From Marinococcus luteus (lineage in GTDB: Bacteria; Bacillota; Bacilli; Bacillales; Marinococcaceae): a stretch of DNA of 64,000 nucleotides. The stretch spans positions 1 to 64,000 of the forward strand of contig NZ_FNNC01000001.1 in NCBI RefSeq assembly GCF_900106595.1, given 5' to 3'. The notes beneath the pieces were generated by a model that did no database searches, had not been told where the DNA came from, and saw only the letters and a list, made by a program, of their open reading frames with translations. Below, in pieces: positions 1 through 10,001 of the stretch (positions within the stretch are counted from its first letter, which is position 1; each line of letters starts with the position of its first letter). A program made the translations under genes and the position numbers.

Positions 1-117
1 ATGGCGTTCTTCCCGTTTTCGGGCTGGAAGGATTCCTTCTACGGTGATCTGCATGCGAACGGCAAGGACGGCGTGGAGTTCTACACCCGCAAGAAGGTGG
101 TCACCGCCCGCTGGTAA
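1..117 (+). CDS. mmsA/iolA: methylmalonate-semialdehyde dehydrogenase (acylating), C-terminal end
   Basis: This is the last 38 residues of a gene that begins before the window; the ATG at base 1 is an internal Met. The reading frame ends in [12 protein letters not shown], which with the preceding [14 protein letters not shown] is the characteristic end of the CoA-acylating methylmalonate-semialdehyde dehydrogenase family (MmsA of valine catabolism, IolA of inositol catabolism). The enzyme oxidises malonate or methylmalonate semialdehyde to acetyl- or propionyl-CoA in the cytoplasm. Which pathway it serves cannot be told from this fragment. A terminator follows directly. Confidence 0.85.
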   Translation: MAFFPFSGWKDSFYGDLHANGKDGVEFYTRKKVVTARW

Positions 118-125
118 CCATTTGC

Positions 126-168
126 AAAAAGAGTAATCCTTTATGGGAATAAGGGCTTACTCTTTTTT
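126..168 (+). terminator. intrinsic terminator after mmsA/iolA
   Basis: AAAAAGAGTAA and TTACTCTTTTTT form a stem followed by a T run nine bases after the dehydrogenase stop codon. Confidence 0.75.
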
Positions 169-302
169 CTTTTAGCAAAACGAAAAGGAATTAAATTTAC
201 TTGAAATTAAAGAAAATTCTTAAGTTAAAAAGCAGTCTTATCATCAGTTCTTAGGGGAAACAAAGATGAAGGGGAGAAGTCATTAAAGGAGCGTATACTA
301 TT

Positions 303-752
303 ATGAGCAACAACCACGATATGGATGAGCTGCTGCAGCAGTTGGAAGAGGACTATGTTCAAGCCGTGAAAAGCAATGAAAGCAAAAATATTGAGGACTT
401 TGTTGAACAGTTTTTGTATGATTCCTGGGCATACAACGAAAATAATATAGAAAATATCAAGAGTGTTTTAAGCCGTTACACGAGAAATGAGATTTATAGG
501 GCTACGTTCAGCGGTTCATTTAACGAAATGGTCGAGCATCTGCAGCAAAAATTGAAGCAGCTTGACCAAAGCGGAAAGTATCCCGTCGTTCACACAAATA
601 ACGGAGCTTCCGTGCTGGTAGCTTTTGTGGATGGCTTGGTTATCCAATACTATGTAGGAATTTATAGTGTCAGCCAGTTAAGAAGCATGACGCCTTTTTT
701 CAAGCGCCTTATCCTTGAAGCTCTAAAGGTGGAAGCCGAAACGAAGAAATAG
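303..752 (+). CDS. TetR C-terminal-domain-like protein without an HTH
   Basis: A 149-residue, mostly helical acidic protein with a good ribosome site (AAAGGAG, 8 bases before ATG). The stretch from about residue 100, with VAFVDGLVIQYYVGIYSV followed by a basic helix, resembles the ligand-binding C-terminal half of TetR/BetI-type repressors, but no helix-turn-helix is encoded and none is found in any frame upstream, where the sequence is A/T-rich and non-coding. It could be a domain-only regulator, a remnant that kept its own start, or an unrelated helical protein. The family assignment is from pattern resemblance only. A terminator follows immediately. Confidence 0.6.
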   Translation: MSNNHDMDELLQQLEEDYVQAVKSNESKNIEDFVEQFLYDSWAYNENNIENIKSVLSRYTRNEIYRATFSGSFNEMVEHLQQKLKQLDQSGKYPVVHTNNGASVLVAFVDGLVIQYYVGIYSVSQLRSMTPFFKRLILEALKVEAETKK

Positions 753-753
753 G

Positions 754-785
754 AAAAGCCACGGCGTCTGCAGCCATGGCTTTTG
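754..785 (+). terminator. terminator after the TetR-C-like gene
   Basis: AAAAGCCA pairs with TGGCTTTT. The hairpin begins right after the stop codon. Nothing further is seen between 786 and 960. Confidence 0.6.
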
Positions 786-960
786 TACAGGGAATATGTC
801 CACTGAAGTGTAAACATTGGCGCTGGTTAAAACTATTTGCCGGTAAAATAAAAAGGAGCAGAAGGCATCTGCTGTGTATATGTTTGAATACGAACCTGAG
901 CGCCAGCGGGACACGAGAGCAGCGGCTCCCCAATCCGGTGATTTCCTGCAGCCGGGTATT

Positions 961-1449
961 TTAATTGGAGCCAAACGGGCCACGGGGATTATGGGAGTAG
1001 GAGCTGTTCTGATTCTTATCATCCTGGGAGAGGCTTTGTTTGGCTTCGTCTTTCGTTTTCTTCACCTCCTGTACAGCTTCCTTTCCTTCCTTTTGCACAG
1101 TATCCTCAATCTCTTCGCTGGCTTCTTTGGCGGTCTCAACGATTGTCTTCGATTCCTGCTGAATCTGTTGAAGCTGCTGAATGAGGTCTCTGCCGTATTT
1201 TTCATAAACTGTCTGCATCTGAACACCTGTCGTTTTAATGAGCTCCAGGGAGCGCTGGAGTCCGTTTTTTACTTCTTTCTTATCAATGCCTTCACCGGCC
1301 TCCCGGGCACGGACCCCTAAGTTTTTATTTTCGCCGGTTTCTTTTTCTGAACTGGATGATTTCACTGTAAACCAGGCAATGCCGCTTCCGACAATTACTG
1401 TGGACAAAATCGCAATCGGAATGATGTTTTGTTTAGCCATATTCGTCAT
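961..1449 (-). CDS. membrane-anchored coiled-coil protein (YtxH-like architecture)
   Basis: 162 residues. Residues about 8-28 form one hydrophobic N-terminal membrane segment (IIPIAILSTVIVGSGIAWF); the rest is a charged, Lys/Glu/Gln-rich helical region with coiled-coil character and a disordered Asn/Ser-rich tail. This is the architecture of YtxH-type general stress proteins, though I see no diagnostic motif. The start at 1449 has AAAGGAGG six bases upstream. It is probably anchored in the membrane with the coiled coil on one face. Function unknown. Confidence 0.7.
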   Translation of the reverse strand: MTNMAKQNIIPIAILSTVIVGSGIAWFTVKSSSSEKETGENKNLGVRAREAGEGIDKKEVKNGLQRSLELIKTTGVQMQTVYEKYGRDLIQQLQQIQQESKTIVETAKEASEEIEDTVQKEGKEAVQEVKKTKDEAKQSLSQDDKNQNSSYSHNPRGPFGSN

Positions 1450-1500
1450 GGGTACCCTCCTTTTAAATTTAAGATCTACAGGTGATTAATCCGGTGATAA

Positions 1501-1530
1501 ATAAGGAAGAGAAGTGCCTCTCTTCCTTAT
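1501..1530 (-). terminator. stem-loop between catalase and the YtxH-like gene
   Basis: AAGGAAGAGA and TCTCTTCCTT form a perfect 10 bp stem 56 bases beyond the catalase stop. The T tail is poor, so it may act as a 3' end stabiliser as much as a terminator. Confidence 0.6.
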
Positions 1531-1585
1531 CGGCGAAAATTATAAAACAGGCTGAGCTTCAAGTTCAGAGAATTACTGTCTCTGT

Positions 1586-2413
1586 TTATTTCTTATCCAT
1601 GTCTGGCAGGGTGTTGTGCATATATTCAGGAGCAGGCTTCAGTTCAGGCTTGCCGCCATGGGCCTTTGGCTCGGATACATATTCAAAGGACTGGCCGTCC
1701 GGTGCTTTGTCTTTCAGCCAGTTGAGATTTGCGCTCTGCTCCCCTTCCGAGAAGTTCATCAGCTGATGGGAAAACTCGGTTGCTTCCCATTGGGCAGGTA
1801 CGGTCGACGGTGCCGTGAAGCCTTCTTTCTGCTCGAGTTCTTTAATCGCTGCGGCCCACTGGTTCTGGTGCATCGTGTCCCGGGCGAGTAAGAAGGAAAG
1901 CATCTGACGGACACCTTTATCTTCGGTCATTTCATACAAACGGGCTACCTGAACGCGTCCCTGCGATTCGGCATTAAGGTTGGCCCGGAAATCACTGAGC
2001 ACATTGCCGCTCGCAATAATATAGCCGGCGTTCCAGGGGACACCGTCACTGTCTTTAGGCACGGCGCCAAGACCTGAAACGATCGCATGCTGCGGGTTCA
2101 TGTCCCCCATAATGGATTCGACAATGGGATTTTTCGCTGCTTCTTCCTGTTCTTCCACAGGCGCGTCATCGAGCAGCTGGGCGATCATCGTCGCGATCAT
2201 TTCGATATGGCCAAATTCTTCCGTGCCGGTATCCATCAACAAATCTTTATACTGCTCGTTGCCACGGGTGTTCCAGCCCTGGAACATGTACTGCATCGCG
2301 ACAGAGATTTCACCGAACTGGCCGCCGAGAATCTCCTGCAGCTTTTTGGCATAGACGGGATCCGGACGATCTGGTTTCGCGTGAAATTGCAGCTCTTTAC
2401 GGTGAAAAAACAT
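1586..2413 (-). CDS. manganese catalase (non-haem)
   Basis: 275 residues, four-helix ferritin-like family, converting hydrogen peroxide to water and oxygen at a di-manganese site in the cytoplasm. The expected ligands are visible: Glu35, Glu66 and His69 (TEEFGH), Glu149 and His182 (DTMHQNQW), each within one residue of the Lactobacillus plantarum enzyme. Length fits the Bacillus YdbD branch. The start has AAGGAG eight bases upstream. A sigma-B-like promoter and a long leader containing a terminator-like hairpin lie upstream, in keeping with ydbD being a sigma-B gene in Bacillus subtilis. A role in general stress and peroxide resistance is inferred. Confidence 0.9.
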   Translation of the reverse strand: MFFHRKELQFHAKPDRPDPVYAKKLQEILGGQFGEISVAMQYMFQGWNTRGNEQYKDLLMDTGTEEFGHIEMIATMIAQLLDDAPVEEQEEAAKNPIVESIMGDMNPQHAIVSGLGAVPKDSDGVPWNAGYIIASGNVLSDFRANLNAESQGRVQVARLYEMTEDKGVRQMLSFLLARDTMHQNQWAAAIKELEQKEGFTAPSTVPAQWEATEFSHQLMNFSEGEQSANLNWLKDKAPDGQSFEYVSEPKAHGGKPELKPAPEYMHNTLPDMDKK

Positions 2414-2537
2414 AAATGAATAACTCCTTTTTGTAGTAAATAGTTAGTTTGTCCAATTAGGTGTGTATCGTCCAATTTATGAATAAAACAACATACCGCC
2501 CTGACGCTTGGTGGCCCGGCCTTCTTTCCAAAATCAT

Positions 2538-2582
2538 AAAAAAAGAGCCAGAAAAAGGAGGCGTCTCCCTTCTCTGGCTCAT
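2538..2582 (-). terminator. terminator-like hairpin in the leader of the Mn-catalase gene
   Basis: On the minus strand GAGCCAGA pairs with TCTGGCTC, with an inner GGAG/CTCC pairing, and a run of seven T follows. It lies about 125 bases before the catalase start and 50-95 bases after the predicted transcription start, so it would end a short RNA or attenuate the catalase transcript. No gene lies to the right on this strand that it could otherwise serve. Confidence 0.6.
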
Positions 2583-2638
2583 AACTCAGCTTTTTATCTG
2601 GTTATTCCCGCCATGCAATATATTGTACTGCTTATGTT

Positions 2639-2664
2639 ATAGCCAATAAGTGAAAGGTTTAAAC
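2639..2664 (-). promoter_or_regulatory. sigma-B-like promoter for the Mn-catalase transcript
   Basis: Minus-strand GTTTAA, a 14-base spacer and GGCTAT match the Bacillus sigma-B consensus (GTTTAA, 12-15, GGGTAT) with one mismatch. The leader to the catalase ATG would be about 220 bases. Confidence 0.5.
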
Positions 2665-2804
2665 GTAGAGGTACCATTTATTTTAAAAGCTTGCAGAATT
2701 ATTAGGGCTGCGAAGATTTTTATAAGCCAGGTGGAAGTATGCTAATATAAATATGCTGTTTTTATAAATGGTTTAATACGGGAGGCAGAGGAAGGCGGGG
2801 AAAA

Positions 2805-3230
2805 ATGAAGCTTGAAACATTTACGTTGGGACAGATATTTGAAACAGATACATATAGGGTGACGAAGGAGGACGTTCTGCGGTTTGCGCGTGAATTTGAC
2901 CCGCAGTATATGCATATAGATGAAGAGAAGGCCGCAGCAGGAAGATTCAACGGTATTATTGCCTCGGGCATTCACACGATCAGCATCACATTTAAACTCT
3001 GGGTAGAGACAGGGATGTACGGAGACGATGTTGTAGCCGGTACGGAAATGAATCACATTAAATTCATGAAGCCGGTGTATCCGGGAGACGAACTGCGGGC
3101 ATATGCCGAAGTGACGAAGATAGAAGCAAAAAGAGAAACGGAAGGTATTCTTACGGTGATGCTCACAACATACAATCAAAAAAATACGAAGGTATTTGAA
3201 AGCGAATTGTCGGCCCTGATTAAACGTTAA
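2805..3230 (+). CDS. MaoC-family dehydratase (hotdog fold)
   Basis: 141 residues. It has the MaoC/R-hydratase pattern: an ArFDPQ-like segment FAREFDPQYMHIDEEKA (catalytic Asp and His about residues 32-37) followed by GIIASGIHTISITFKL. Members hydrate trans-2-enoyl-CoA thioesters or related unsaturated acyl-CoAs; the substrate here is not evident. A purine-rich ribosome site (GGAGG, then GGCGGGG) precedes the ATG. It is a single-gene unit ending in a terminator shared with the converging keto-acid decarboxylase gene. Confidence 0.85.
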   Translation: MKLETFTLGQIFETDTYRVTKEDVLRFAREFDPQYMHIDEEKAAAGRFNGIIASGIHTISITFKLWVETGMYGDDVVAGTEMNHIKFMKPVYPGDELRAYAEVTKIEAKRETEGILTVMLTTYNQKNTKVFESELSALIKR

Positions 3231-3242
3231 TACCGTATACAA

Positions 3243-3277
3243 AAAGCCAGCCCGTTGTCATAAAGGGCTGGCTTTAT
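3243..3277. terminator. bidirectional terminator between maoC-like and keto-acid decarboxylase genes
   Basis: AAAGCCAGCCC pairs with GGGCTGGCTTT, with A and T runs on the two sides, between two converging genes. Confidence 0.8.
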
Positions 3278-3282
3278 CGTAT

Positions 3283-4941
3283 TTACTGTGAGCTGCCTCC
3301 TTCGGCAAATTCACGAAGCCGCTTCAAGTGGATTGGGGCATCCATCTGGTCATCAACGTTCATTTCAATGAAATGGAGTGTGTCTTTCCGGTCGATCCGT
3401 GCAACAGCCTCCCCGAAGTCAGCAGAGGTGGAAACGCTTATCGTTTCAGCGTCCGGGTAAAAGCTTTTTACAAGCTGAATGTAGTCCCAGCGCGGTATAT
3501 CATTGTAGCGGGCGTGCGTATTTTCGGTATTCAAATAACGTTCTACAGTGTAGCCGTCATTGTTTAAAAAGAAAATCAACGGCTTCAGATTCTGTTCGGC
3601 CATTGCGCTCAGCTCCTGGGCTGTCAGCTGAAACGACCCGTCCCCGATAAATAAAAGCACACGCCGCTCCGGAGCTGCAAGCTGGGCCCCGAAAGCTGCC
3701 GGAAGGGCGTATCCGATGCTCTGCCAAGAGCCCTGGGAAATAAACAGCGTATTCTCAGGAAGACGTACATGCGGCATGCCGTAGGAAAAGGTGCCGGTTT
3801 CAACGACAACAATATCCTCGGGCCGGAGCATTTTTTGAATAATAGGGTAGTACGTTTCCGCCAGCAGCCTTTCAGAATAATTTTCGGACGGGAAATCATA
3901 GAAGGACGGAAAATACCCTGGTTTTTCAAATGTACGGCACTCCATCAAGGTAAGGGCATCAATTACTTCTTCGACCGCGGTGTTGTAACGGGCTTTGTTT
4001 TGAATGGAAATATCCCGCGGCTGGATGTCAATCCGCTTTTCCACCGGGAGATCAGCGGTGAATTTCGCCATGTTAAAGTCGGATTCAAGCAGGCCGGCAG
4101 TAATAATTAAATCGGCATTTTCTACGTAATCACGCACCTGCTGGCTGCCAAAGGCACCGCCGTATATGCCGATATACAGCGGGTGCTGCTCATCAAATCC
4201 GCTTTTTCCCTGCATCATCTGGGCTACTGGCATATTTAAGTGCTCCGCCAGCTGTAAAATAATATTCTCCATATGGTAGCGGGACGTAAAAATATCCACA
4301 AGCAGCACTGCTTTTTCTGCCTGATCGATTGTTTCTTTCATCAGCTGGGCTGTTTCCTGAACCACCAGCTCGTCGCTCATATAAGAGAGCTCCTGCTGCA
4401 CGCCCGGCATTTCAATGGAGGTGGCTGCCACGTCCTGAGGAACGTCAATATAGACCGGCTTTCGTTCGCGGATAGCGGAAGCGATCGCTTTCGGAATTTC
4501 TGCGGCGGCGTTTTCAGCAGTGATTTTCACTGCGTAGCAGGTGATTTCCTTATGCATACGAAGAAATACCGAGTAGTCGCCGTCCATCAAGGTATGATGG
4601 GCTTTAACACCATTTTCCTGCATGGAAGAAGCCGGGGACCCGACAATTTGAATTAAAGGGATGTGTTCACTGTAGGCGCCGGCGACAGCGTTTGAAGCGC
4701 TCAATTCCCCGACACCAAACGTGGTGATCAAGGCGCTGAGCCCTTTGACATGCGCATACCCATCAGCGGCGTAGCCGGCATTCAACTCATTCCGGTTATC
4801 GACAAAGCGTATGCCGCTGTAAGCTTCGAGTTCATCCAGCAGGGCGAAGTTATAGTCGCCCGGTACGCCGAATATTTCTGTAATGCCTTCTTTTTCAAGG
4901 CAGTCGAATAAAAAGGAACTGACTGTTTGTTGTGCTGCCAT
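3283..4941 (-). CDS. thiamine-diphosphate 2-keto-acid decarboxylase (indolepyruvate/phenylpyruvate type)
   Basis: 552 residues from the ATG at 4941, chosen because AGGAGGT lies just before it; the reading frame is open further upstream without a ribosome site. The protein has the pyruvate-decarboxylase fold: N-terminal GVPGDYNFALLDEL, catalytic Glu52 (RNELNAGYAADGYA) and a C-terminal ThDP/Mg motif GDGS through NND. Family members decarboxylate pyruvate, indolepyruvate, phenylpyruvate or branched-chain keto acids to aldehydes. Substrate range cannot be read from sequence by eye. It lies 114 bases downstream of the methionine aminopeptidase gene on the same strand and may be read with it. Confidence 0.88.
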   Translation of the reverse strand: MAAQQTVSSFLFDCLEKEGITEIFGVPGDYNFALLDELEAYSGIRFVDNRNELNAGYAADGYAHVKGLSALITTFGVGELSASNAVAGAYSEHIPLIQIVGSPASSMQENGVKAHHTLMDGDYSVFLRMHKEITCYAVKITAENAAAEIPKAIASAIRERKPVYIDVPQDVAATSIEMPGVQQELSYMSDELVVQETAQLMKETIDQAEKAVLLVDIFTSRYHMENIILQLAEHLNMPVAQMMQGKSGFDEQHPLYIGIYGGAFGSQQVRDYVENADLIITAGLLESDFNMAKFTADLPVEKRIDIQPRDISIQNKARYNTAVEEVIDALTLMECRTFEKPGYFPSFYDFPSENYSERLLAETYYPIIQKMLRPEDIVVVETGTFSYGMPHVRLPENTLFISQGSWQSIGYALPAAFGAQLAAPERRVLLFIGDGSFQLTAQELSAMAEQNLKPLIFFLNNDGYTVERYLNTENTHARYNDIPRWDYIQLVKSFYPDAETISVSTSADFGEAVARIDRKDTLHFIEMNVDDQMDAPIHLKRLREFAEGGSSQ

Positions 4942-5055
4942 AATGTACCTCCTGAACTGGATAATAGTAGGCTGTTCCCGTATTAGCAGGAATTTAGACA
5001 TAAACCAGGAGGACAATTGTTTGCAGCAGTGAATAAATACAGAAGAACCGCGCTT

Positions 5056-5805
<750 letters not shown>

Positions 5806-5953
5806 TCACTTTTTAAGCATTTTATGATGATCATTTCATTTAGATTCTATCATAAAAAATTTAAGGGGAAGCTGTCTGCGTGATGAAAATGTGTTCATTG
5901 TTTGGGCGGCTTCTTTTTCGTGAATAAATACTAATAAGAAAGGACGTGATTGG

Positions 5954-7975
5954 TTGAACCGTCTACAATACGAAAAATCGCCCTATCTCCAGCAGCATAA
6001 AAGCAATCCGGTGGACTGGTATCCATGGGGAACGGAGGCTTTTGAGAAAGCAGAAGCAGAAAATAAACCTTTAATGGTGTCCATTGGCTACTCGACTTGT
6101 CACTGGTGTCATGTAATGGAAAAGGAGAGTTTTGAAAACGCAGAAGTGGCAGCGGTCTTAAATGAAAAGTTTGTTCCGGTGAAGGTGGACCGGGAGGAGC
6201 GCCCGGACGTGGATGCCATCTACATGTCAGCATGCCAGGCCATGAACGGTCACGGGGGCTGGCCGCTGAATGTCTTCATTACACCGGATCAGAAGCCTTT
6301 TTATGCGGCGACCTATATTCCGCGGAATCAAATGGGAAGCATGCCCGGGATTATGGATGTTCTTAGCCAGCTTTCAGATATTTACCGGGACGATCCTGAA
6401 CGGGTGGCGCAGGTGGGAGATGATATTTCCAAAGCACTCGAGCCACGGGCTGTTGAAACGAGACAGCTGAATATCAATAACGTGCATGCAGCGTTCCGCG
6501 CCTTTACGCAGCAGTTTGATTCCTCCTACGGAGGGTTCGGTTCTGCACCGAAATTCCCAAGCCCGCATATCGTGATGTACCTGCTGCATTACTATCATCA
6601 GTTTGAAAGTGAGGGTGCGCTGTACATGGCCACCTCGACGCTCGATGCGATGGCTTCAGGAGGCATCAGAGATCATATTGGCGGTGGATTTTCCCGGTAC
6701 GCCACGGATGAGGCGTGGCTTGTGCCCCATTTTGAAAAAATGCTGTACGACAACGCGCTGCTTTTGATGGCCTATACGGAAGCCTACCAGCTGACGGGTG
6801 AGACAAGATACAAAGAAGTGGTGGAGGAAATTATTGAGTACGTCCATCGGGATCTTACGCATGAACAAGGAGCGTTTTTCTGCGGAGAAGATGCCGACAG
6901 CGAAGGGGAAGAAGGCAAATTTTACGTCTGGACCCCGGAAGAGATTGAAGACGTGCTCGGGGAAGAGCGGGGCGAACAGTTTGCGATTGAGTACGGTATC
7001 GACCCCGCCGGAAACTTTGAAGGAAAAAGCATACCCAACCGGATCAACCGCCCGACGGCCGGGTGGAGCGATGCCGAACGCCGCGAGGCGCTGCAGGCCT
7101 TATATGAACATCGGGAAAAGCGTGTGCGTCCGTTCCGGGATGAAAAAATACTTACGTCCTGGAATGGCTGGATGATTGCCTCGATGGCTAAAGCAGGGCG
7201 GGTGTTCCAGGAGGAGGAATGGACGGAATATGCTGAGCAGGCGTACCGTTTTATTGAAACCCGGCTTCAGGATCAAAATGGCCGGTTCAAAGCCCGCTGG
7301 AAGGATGGCGACGTGCAGTATGATGCGTACGTGGATGATTATGCCAATATGATCTGGGCAAGCACAGAGCTTTACGCCTCGACGTGGAAGCCGGAGTATA
7401 TTGAGAAAACGGCCGCCTGGGCAGAAACAATGATTGAGTACTACTACGATCAGGAAAACGGTGGGTTCTTTCTGACCGCCTCCGACGGCGAATCACTTCT
7501 GTTCCGGCCGAAGGAAGCGTTTGACGGAGCCGCACCTTCTGGAAACAGCGTAGCTGCGGTACAGCTGATGAGGCTTGCCCGTCTTGCCGGCAATATGGAA
7601 TTTGAACGAACAGCCGAAAAAACGTGGGAAGCTTTTTCGGCTTCGATCGAACAGGTGCCGACTGCTTTTGGGCATCTCATGCAGGGGCTGGTTCTTTTTC
7701 ACGGAGACAGAAAGGAAGTAGTCATCCGGCCTGCGCAGGATGACGAAGCGTTTCGGGTGAAAACCTACATTCAGCGTGCGTTTCATCCGGAAGTGACGAG
7801 CGTGGTCGCCGAAGATGGCACTGATCTCAGCCGGGCGGCTCCGTTTGTAGAGGATTATCCGGTGCAGGACGGAAAGACCACCATTTATGTCTGCCGGGAC
7901 TTTTCCTGCCATGCGCCTGTACACAGTACGGAAAGCATGAAATATTTATTCGGCGTGAAGCAGGGCGAACAATGA
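5954..7975 (+). CDS. yyaL: thioredoxin-domain protein YyaL (DUF255, spermatogenesis-associated protein 20 family)
   Basis: 673 residues with a TTG start; AAAGGA lies about ten bases upstream and the N-terminus [14 protein letters not shown] is the conserved family start. The thioredoxin-like domain has the family motif STCHWCHVM with Cys49 and Cys52; the remainder is an alpha/alpha six-hairpin, glucosidase-like region (for example [18 protein letters not shown] and [11 protein letters not shown]). The family is widespread, and its reaction is not established. The stop codon overlaps the start of the next gene (ATGA), so the two are translationally coupled. Confidence 0.93.
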   Translation: MNRLQYEKSPYLQQHKSNPVDWYPWGTEAFEKAEAENKPLMVSIGYSTCHWCHVMEKESFENAEVAAVLNEKFVPVKVDREERPDVDAIYMSACQAMNGHGGWPLNVFITPDQKPFYAATYIPRNQMGSMPGIMDVLSQLSDIYRDDPERVAQVGDDISKALEPRAVETRQLNINNVHAAFRAFTQQFDSSYGGFGSAPKFPSPHIVMYLLHYYHQFESEGALYMATSTLDAMASGGIRDHIGGGFSRYATDEAWLVPHFEKMLYDNALLLMAYTEAYQLTGETRYKEVVEEIIEYVHRDLTHEQGAFFCGEDADSEGEEGKFYVWTPEEIEDVLGEERGEQFAIEYGIDPAGNFEGKSIPNRINRPTAGWSDAERREALQALYEHREKRVRPFRDEKILTSWNGWMIASMAKAGRVFQEEEWTEYAEQAYRFIETRLQDQNGRFKARWKDGDVQYDAYVDDYANMIWASTELYASTWKPEYIEKTAAWAETMIEYYYDQENGGFFLTASDGESLLFRPKEAFDGAAPSGNSVAAVQLMRLARLAGNMEFERTAEKTWEAFSASIEQVPTAFGHLMQGLVLFHGDRKEVVIRPAQDDEAFRVKTYIQRAFHPEVTSVVAEDGTDLSRAAPFVEDYPVQDGKTTIYVCRDFSCHAPVHSTESMKYLFGVKQGEQ

Positions 7976-8571
7976 CAATTATTACGGTGGAAGCAGAAAA
8001 CAACGCGTGGATTCCGGATCTGTCCGAACGTCTTAAGCGTTATTTTCCCGAGGCAAAGCTGATCGAACGTCTTGATGAGATTCCTGAGGACCCGTGGGAG
8101 TGGGTCGAGGCCGAACGACTGCGGAACCGGGAGGCAAAGCAGTGGGAAGAGGAAGGCGTACCGGTAATCGTGGAAGGAGACGTGCTGGCGCCGTTTATGA
8201 AGGCCTGGATGCACTATTTCCGCAACCCCTGGCCGGAGCTTTATGAGCTCGACGATTACTACCGCAAGCGTCTGCAGGATTTTCGGCTTCATCTGTCACA
8301 GCGGTATGTATTCATCCAGCAGGAGGAAAAGAAAAAATGGCGGTGGCCGAAGCGGAAATCTCCGCTTGAAGAAGAGAAGGAAGCCAAATACCGGTACTAT
8401 AATGGAATGAAGTCGCATACACCCGAGTTGATCGACCTGGTGGCATACGACTGGCTCGGGACGTATCCTGAATACCTTGAACAGCACTGGCCGGCAGAAC
8501 ATCCCAAACGGGAGTGGCCGATGCATCTGTATGAGTTTATGATTTATTTTGCAGCGAATCAGCGGGCGTGA
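7972..8571 (+). CDS. uncharacterised Trp-rich protein coupled to yyaL
   Basis: 199 residues, not recognised. It is soluble and charged, with many Trp/Tyr residues ([31 protein letters not shown]) and a basic patch around [10 protein letters not shown]. There is no signal peptide or membrane segment. Its ATG overlaps the yyaL stop by four bases, which argues that the two proteins are made in proportion and work together. A weak GC hairpin with a T run follows the stop. Confidence 0.75.
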   Translation: MTIITVEAENNAWIPDLSERLKRYFPEAKLIERLDEIPEDPWEWVEAERLRNREAKQWEEEGVPVIVEGDVLAPFMKAWMHYFRNPWPELYELDDYYRKRLQDFRLHLSQRYVFIQQEEKKKWRWPKRKSPLEEEKEAKYRYYNGMKSHTPELIDLVAYDWLGTYPEYLEQHWPAEHPKREWPMHLYEFMIYFAANQRA

Positions 8572-8592
8572 CAAAAGTCGCTCCCGTTTTTT
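8563..8592 (+). terminator. probable terminator after the yyaL pair
   Basis: CGGGCG and CGCTCCCG can pair imperfectly, with TTTTTT directly after. It overlaps the end of the upstream gene. Confidence 0.45.
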
Positions 8593-8651
8593 CTATCTTT
8601 ATTTAAAGCGTGATATAATAGCATAAGTATGCAATGAAGGGTTCTGACAAC

Positions 8652-9389
8652 ATGAGTGCCATTGTGGAATTTGTTTTAATCGCAGTAATTATTTTTACCG
8701 GAAGTTTTATTCAGGGCGTCAGCGGCTTTGGTTTCGGGCTGTTCGTGATGAGCTTCGTGCCGTTTTTCTTTACGCTGCAGTTCAGCTCACTCCTCGTTAT
8801 TTCTCTGTCGGTTATCACCGCACTGAGCATTATAGGCAAGGTGTATAAGCATATCCAGTGGGCGCAGCTCGGATATCTGCTTGCAGCTACCGCAGCAGGA
8901 AGGTTTGCAGCTTTTTTTATACTACATAACTTTGGGGAAATGGACATTCTAAAAAAAGTACTCGGCCTTGTGCTTCTCGGTATGGTCGTGTATACCTTTG
9001 CCCAAAAACCGGAGAAAAAACTGCGGCCAGTGTCGAAAATGGTTCCCCTGACGCTTGGCTTTTGCGGTGGGCTGGTAGGGGGAGTGTTTGGCGTTGGCGG
9101 TCCTTTTTTTGTTGTTTATTTTCTATTAACGACAGCAAACAAATATCATTACACAGCAAACCTGCAGATTACATTTCTAATCGGAAGTCTTTTCACTGTC
9201 CTTGCCCACGCGGGTGCCGGCGACTTTTCGGGGGAACTGCTGCTTTATATTCCGATAGGAATCGTGTGCGTGCTGCTTGGCACAAGAATTGGCATCCGCT
9301 ATTTCGAAAAGCTGCCGCAAAAGCACATTCGTACACTCACGGCCGTTATTATTGGCCTGGCAGGCCTCAATATGCTGTTTTTTGCTTAA
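8652..9389 (+). CDS. TauE/SafE-family membrane permease
   Basis: 245 residues from the ATG at 8652, which has AAGGG eleven bases upstream; an earlier in-frame ATG at 8634 has no ribosome site and would lie almost on the transcription start. About seven or eight membrane segments with the family hallmarks FIQGVSGFGFGL in the first half and GGLVGGVFGVGGPFFVVYFLL at the start of the second half. Members export sulfite, sulfoacetate and other organic anions; the substrate here is unknown. A TATAAT at about 8612 may be its -10. It is 27 bases upstream of the TetR gene. Confidence 0.88.
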   Translation: MSAIVEFVLIAVIIFTGSFIQGVSGFGFGLFVMSFVPFFFTLQFSSLLVISLSVITALSIIGKVYKHIQWAQLGYLLAATAAGRFAAFFILHNFGEMDILKKVLGLVLLGMVVYTFAQKPEKKLRPVSKMVPLTLGFCGGLVGGVFGVGGPFFVVYFLLTTANKYHYTANLQITFLIGSLFTVLAHAGAGDFSGELLLYIPIGIVCVLLGTRIGIRYFEKLPQKHIRTLTAVIIGLAGLNMLFFA

Positions 9390-9416
9390 AACTAAAATGG
9401 AAAGGAGGAGTCCCTG

Positions 9417-9986
9417 ATGCCGAGGCAGCGAACAATTGACCGCAGAACGCTTTTTCAGGAGACGGAAAAGTTAATCATGGACGAAGGTTACCATTCGTTT
9501 CATTTCAAAGCCCTGTCGGAGCGCCTCGGAGTGGCGAGAAGCACCATTTACAACTATTACGCTAAAAAAGAAGAATTAGTGACGGCCTATATGCTCGACA
9601 AGCTGGAGCAGGTATTTGCCCAGCTCGATGAAGCCGACCTGCAGACAGACTTTTCAGTACGGATGAAGGCTTATATCCGGGTGTGGGTGCAGCAGGCATC
9701 GGTTCATCAGGCCTTTGATATTTTCCCGGTCATGGACCACCATGCTTCAGCCCAGGTGGAAATAAACGTAGAGCAGCTCCAGCAGTACCTGGGCCGACTC
9801 GGGAGCCGGGCGTATACACTGATCGAAGCCGGCAAAAGGGAAGGAGCCATCCGCGGCGATCTTCCTACGCATGGAATCACGCGGATGCTGATGGTGGCCG
9901 TGCAGGCGCCGGATCCGTCCCTGAGCGAGGAGGAATGGGTGGAGACTATTTATAATATTTTCTTGAACGGCATCAAGCACCCATAA
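9417..9986 (+). CDS. TetR/AcrR-family repressor (YerO-like)
   Basis: 189 residues with an N-terminal helix-turn-helix, about residues 25-47, reading FKALSERLGVARSTIYNYY, followed by a helical ligand domain. GGAAAGGAGG precedes the ATG. It sits directly upstream of a large RND efflux gene in the same direction, as yerO does with yerP/swrC in Bacillus subtilis. A perfect 20 bp palindrome between the two genes is the obvious operator, so it most likely represses the efflux gene and releases on binding a toxic ligand. Confidence 0.9.
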   Translation: MPRQRTIDRRTLFQETEKLIMDEGYHSFHFKALSERLGVARSTIYNYYAKKEELVTAYMLDKLEQVFAQLDEADLQTDFSVRMKAYIRVWVQQASVHQAFDIFPVMDHHASAQVEINVEQLQQYLGRLGSRAYTLIEAGKREGAIRGDLPTHGITRMLMVAVQAPDPSLSEEEWVETIYNIFLNGIKHP

Positions 9987-10001
9987 ATAATTTTTAAATT
10001 T

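Noticed and set aside
874-1320. Long plus-strand frame opposite the YtxH-like gene
   Set aside because: No ribosome site; it is the antisense shadow of a gene with a strong site and coherent domain structure.
2461-2649. Small plus-strand gene in the catalase upstream gap
   Set aside because: No ribosome site and it spans the hairpin, which terminates on the other strand.
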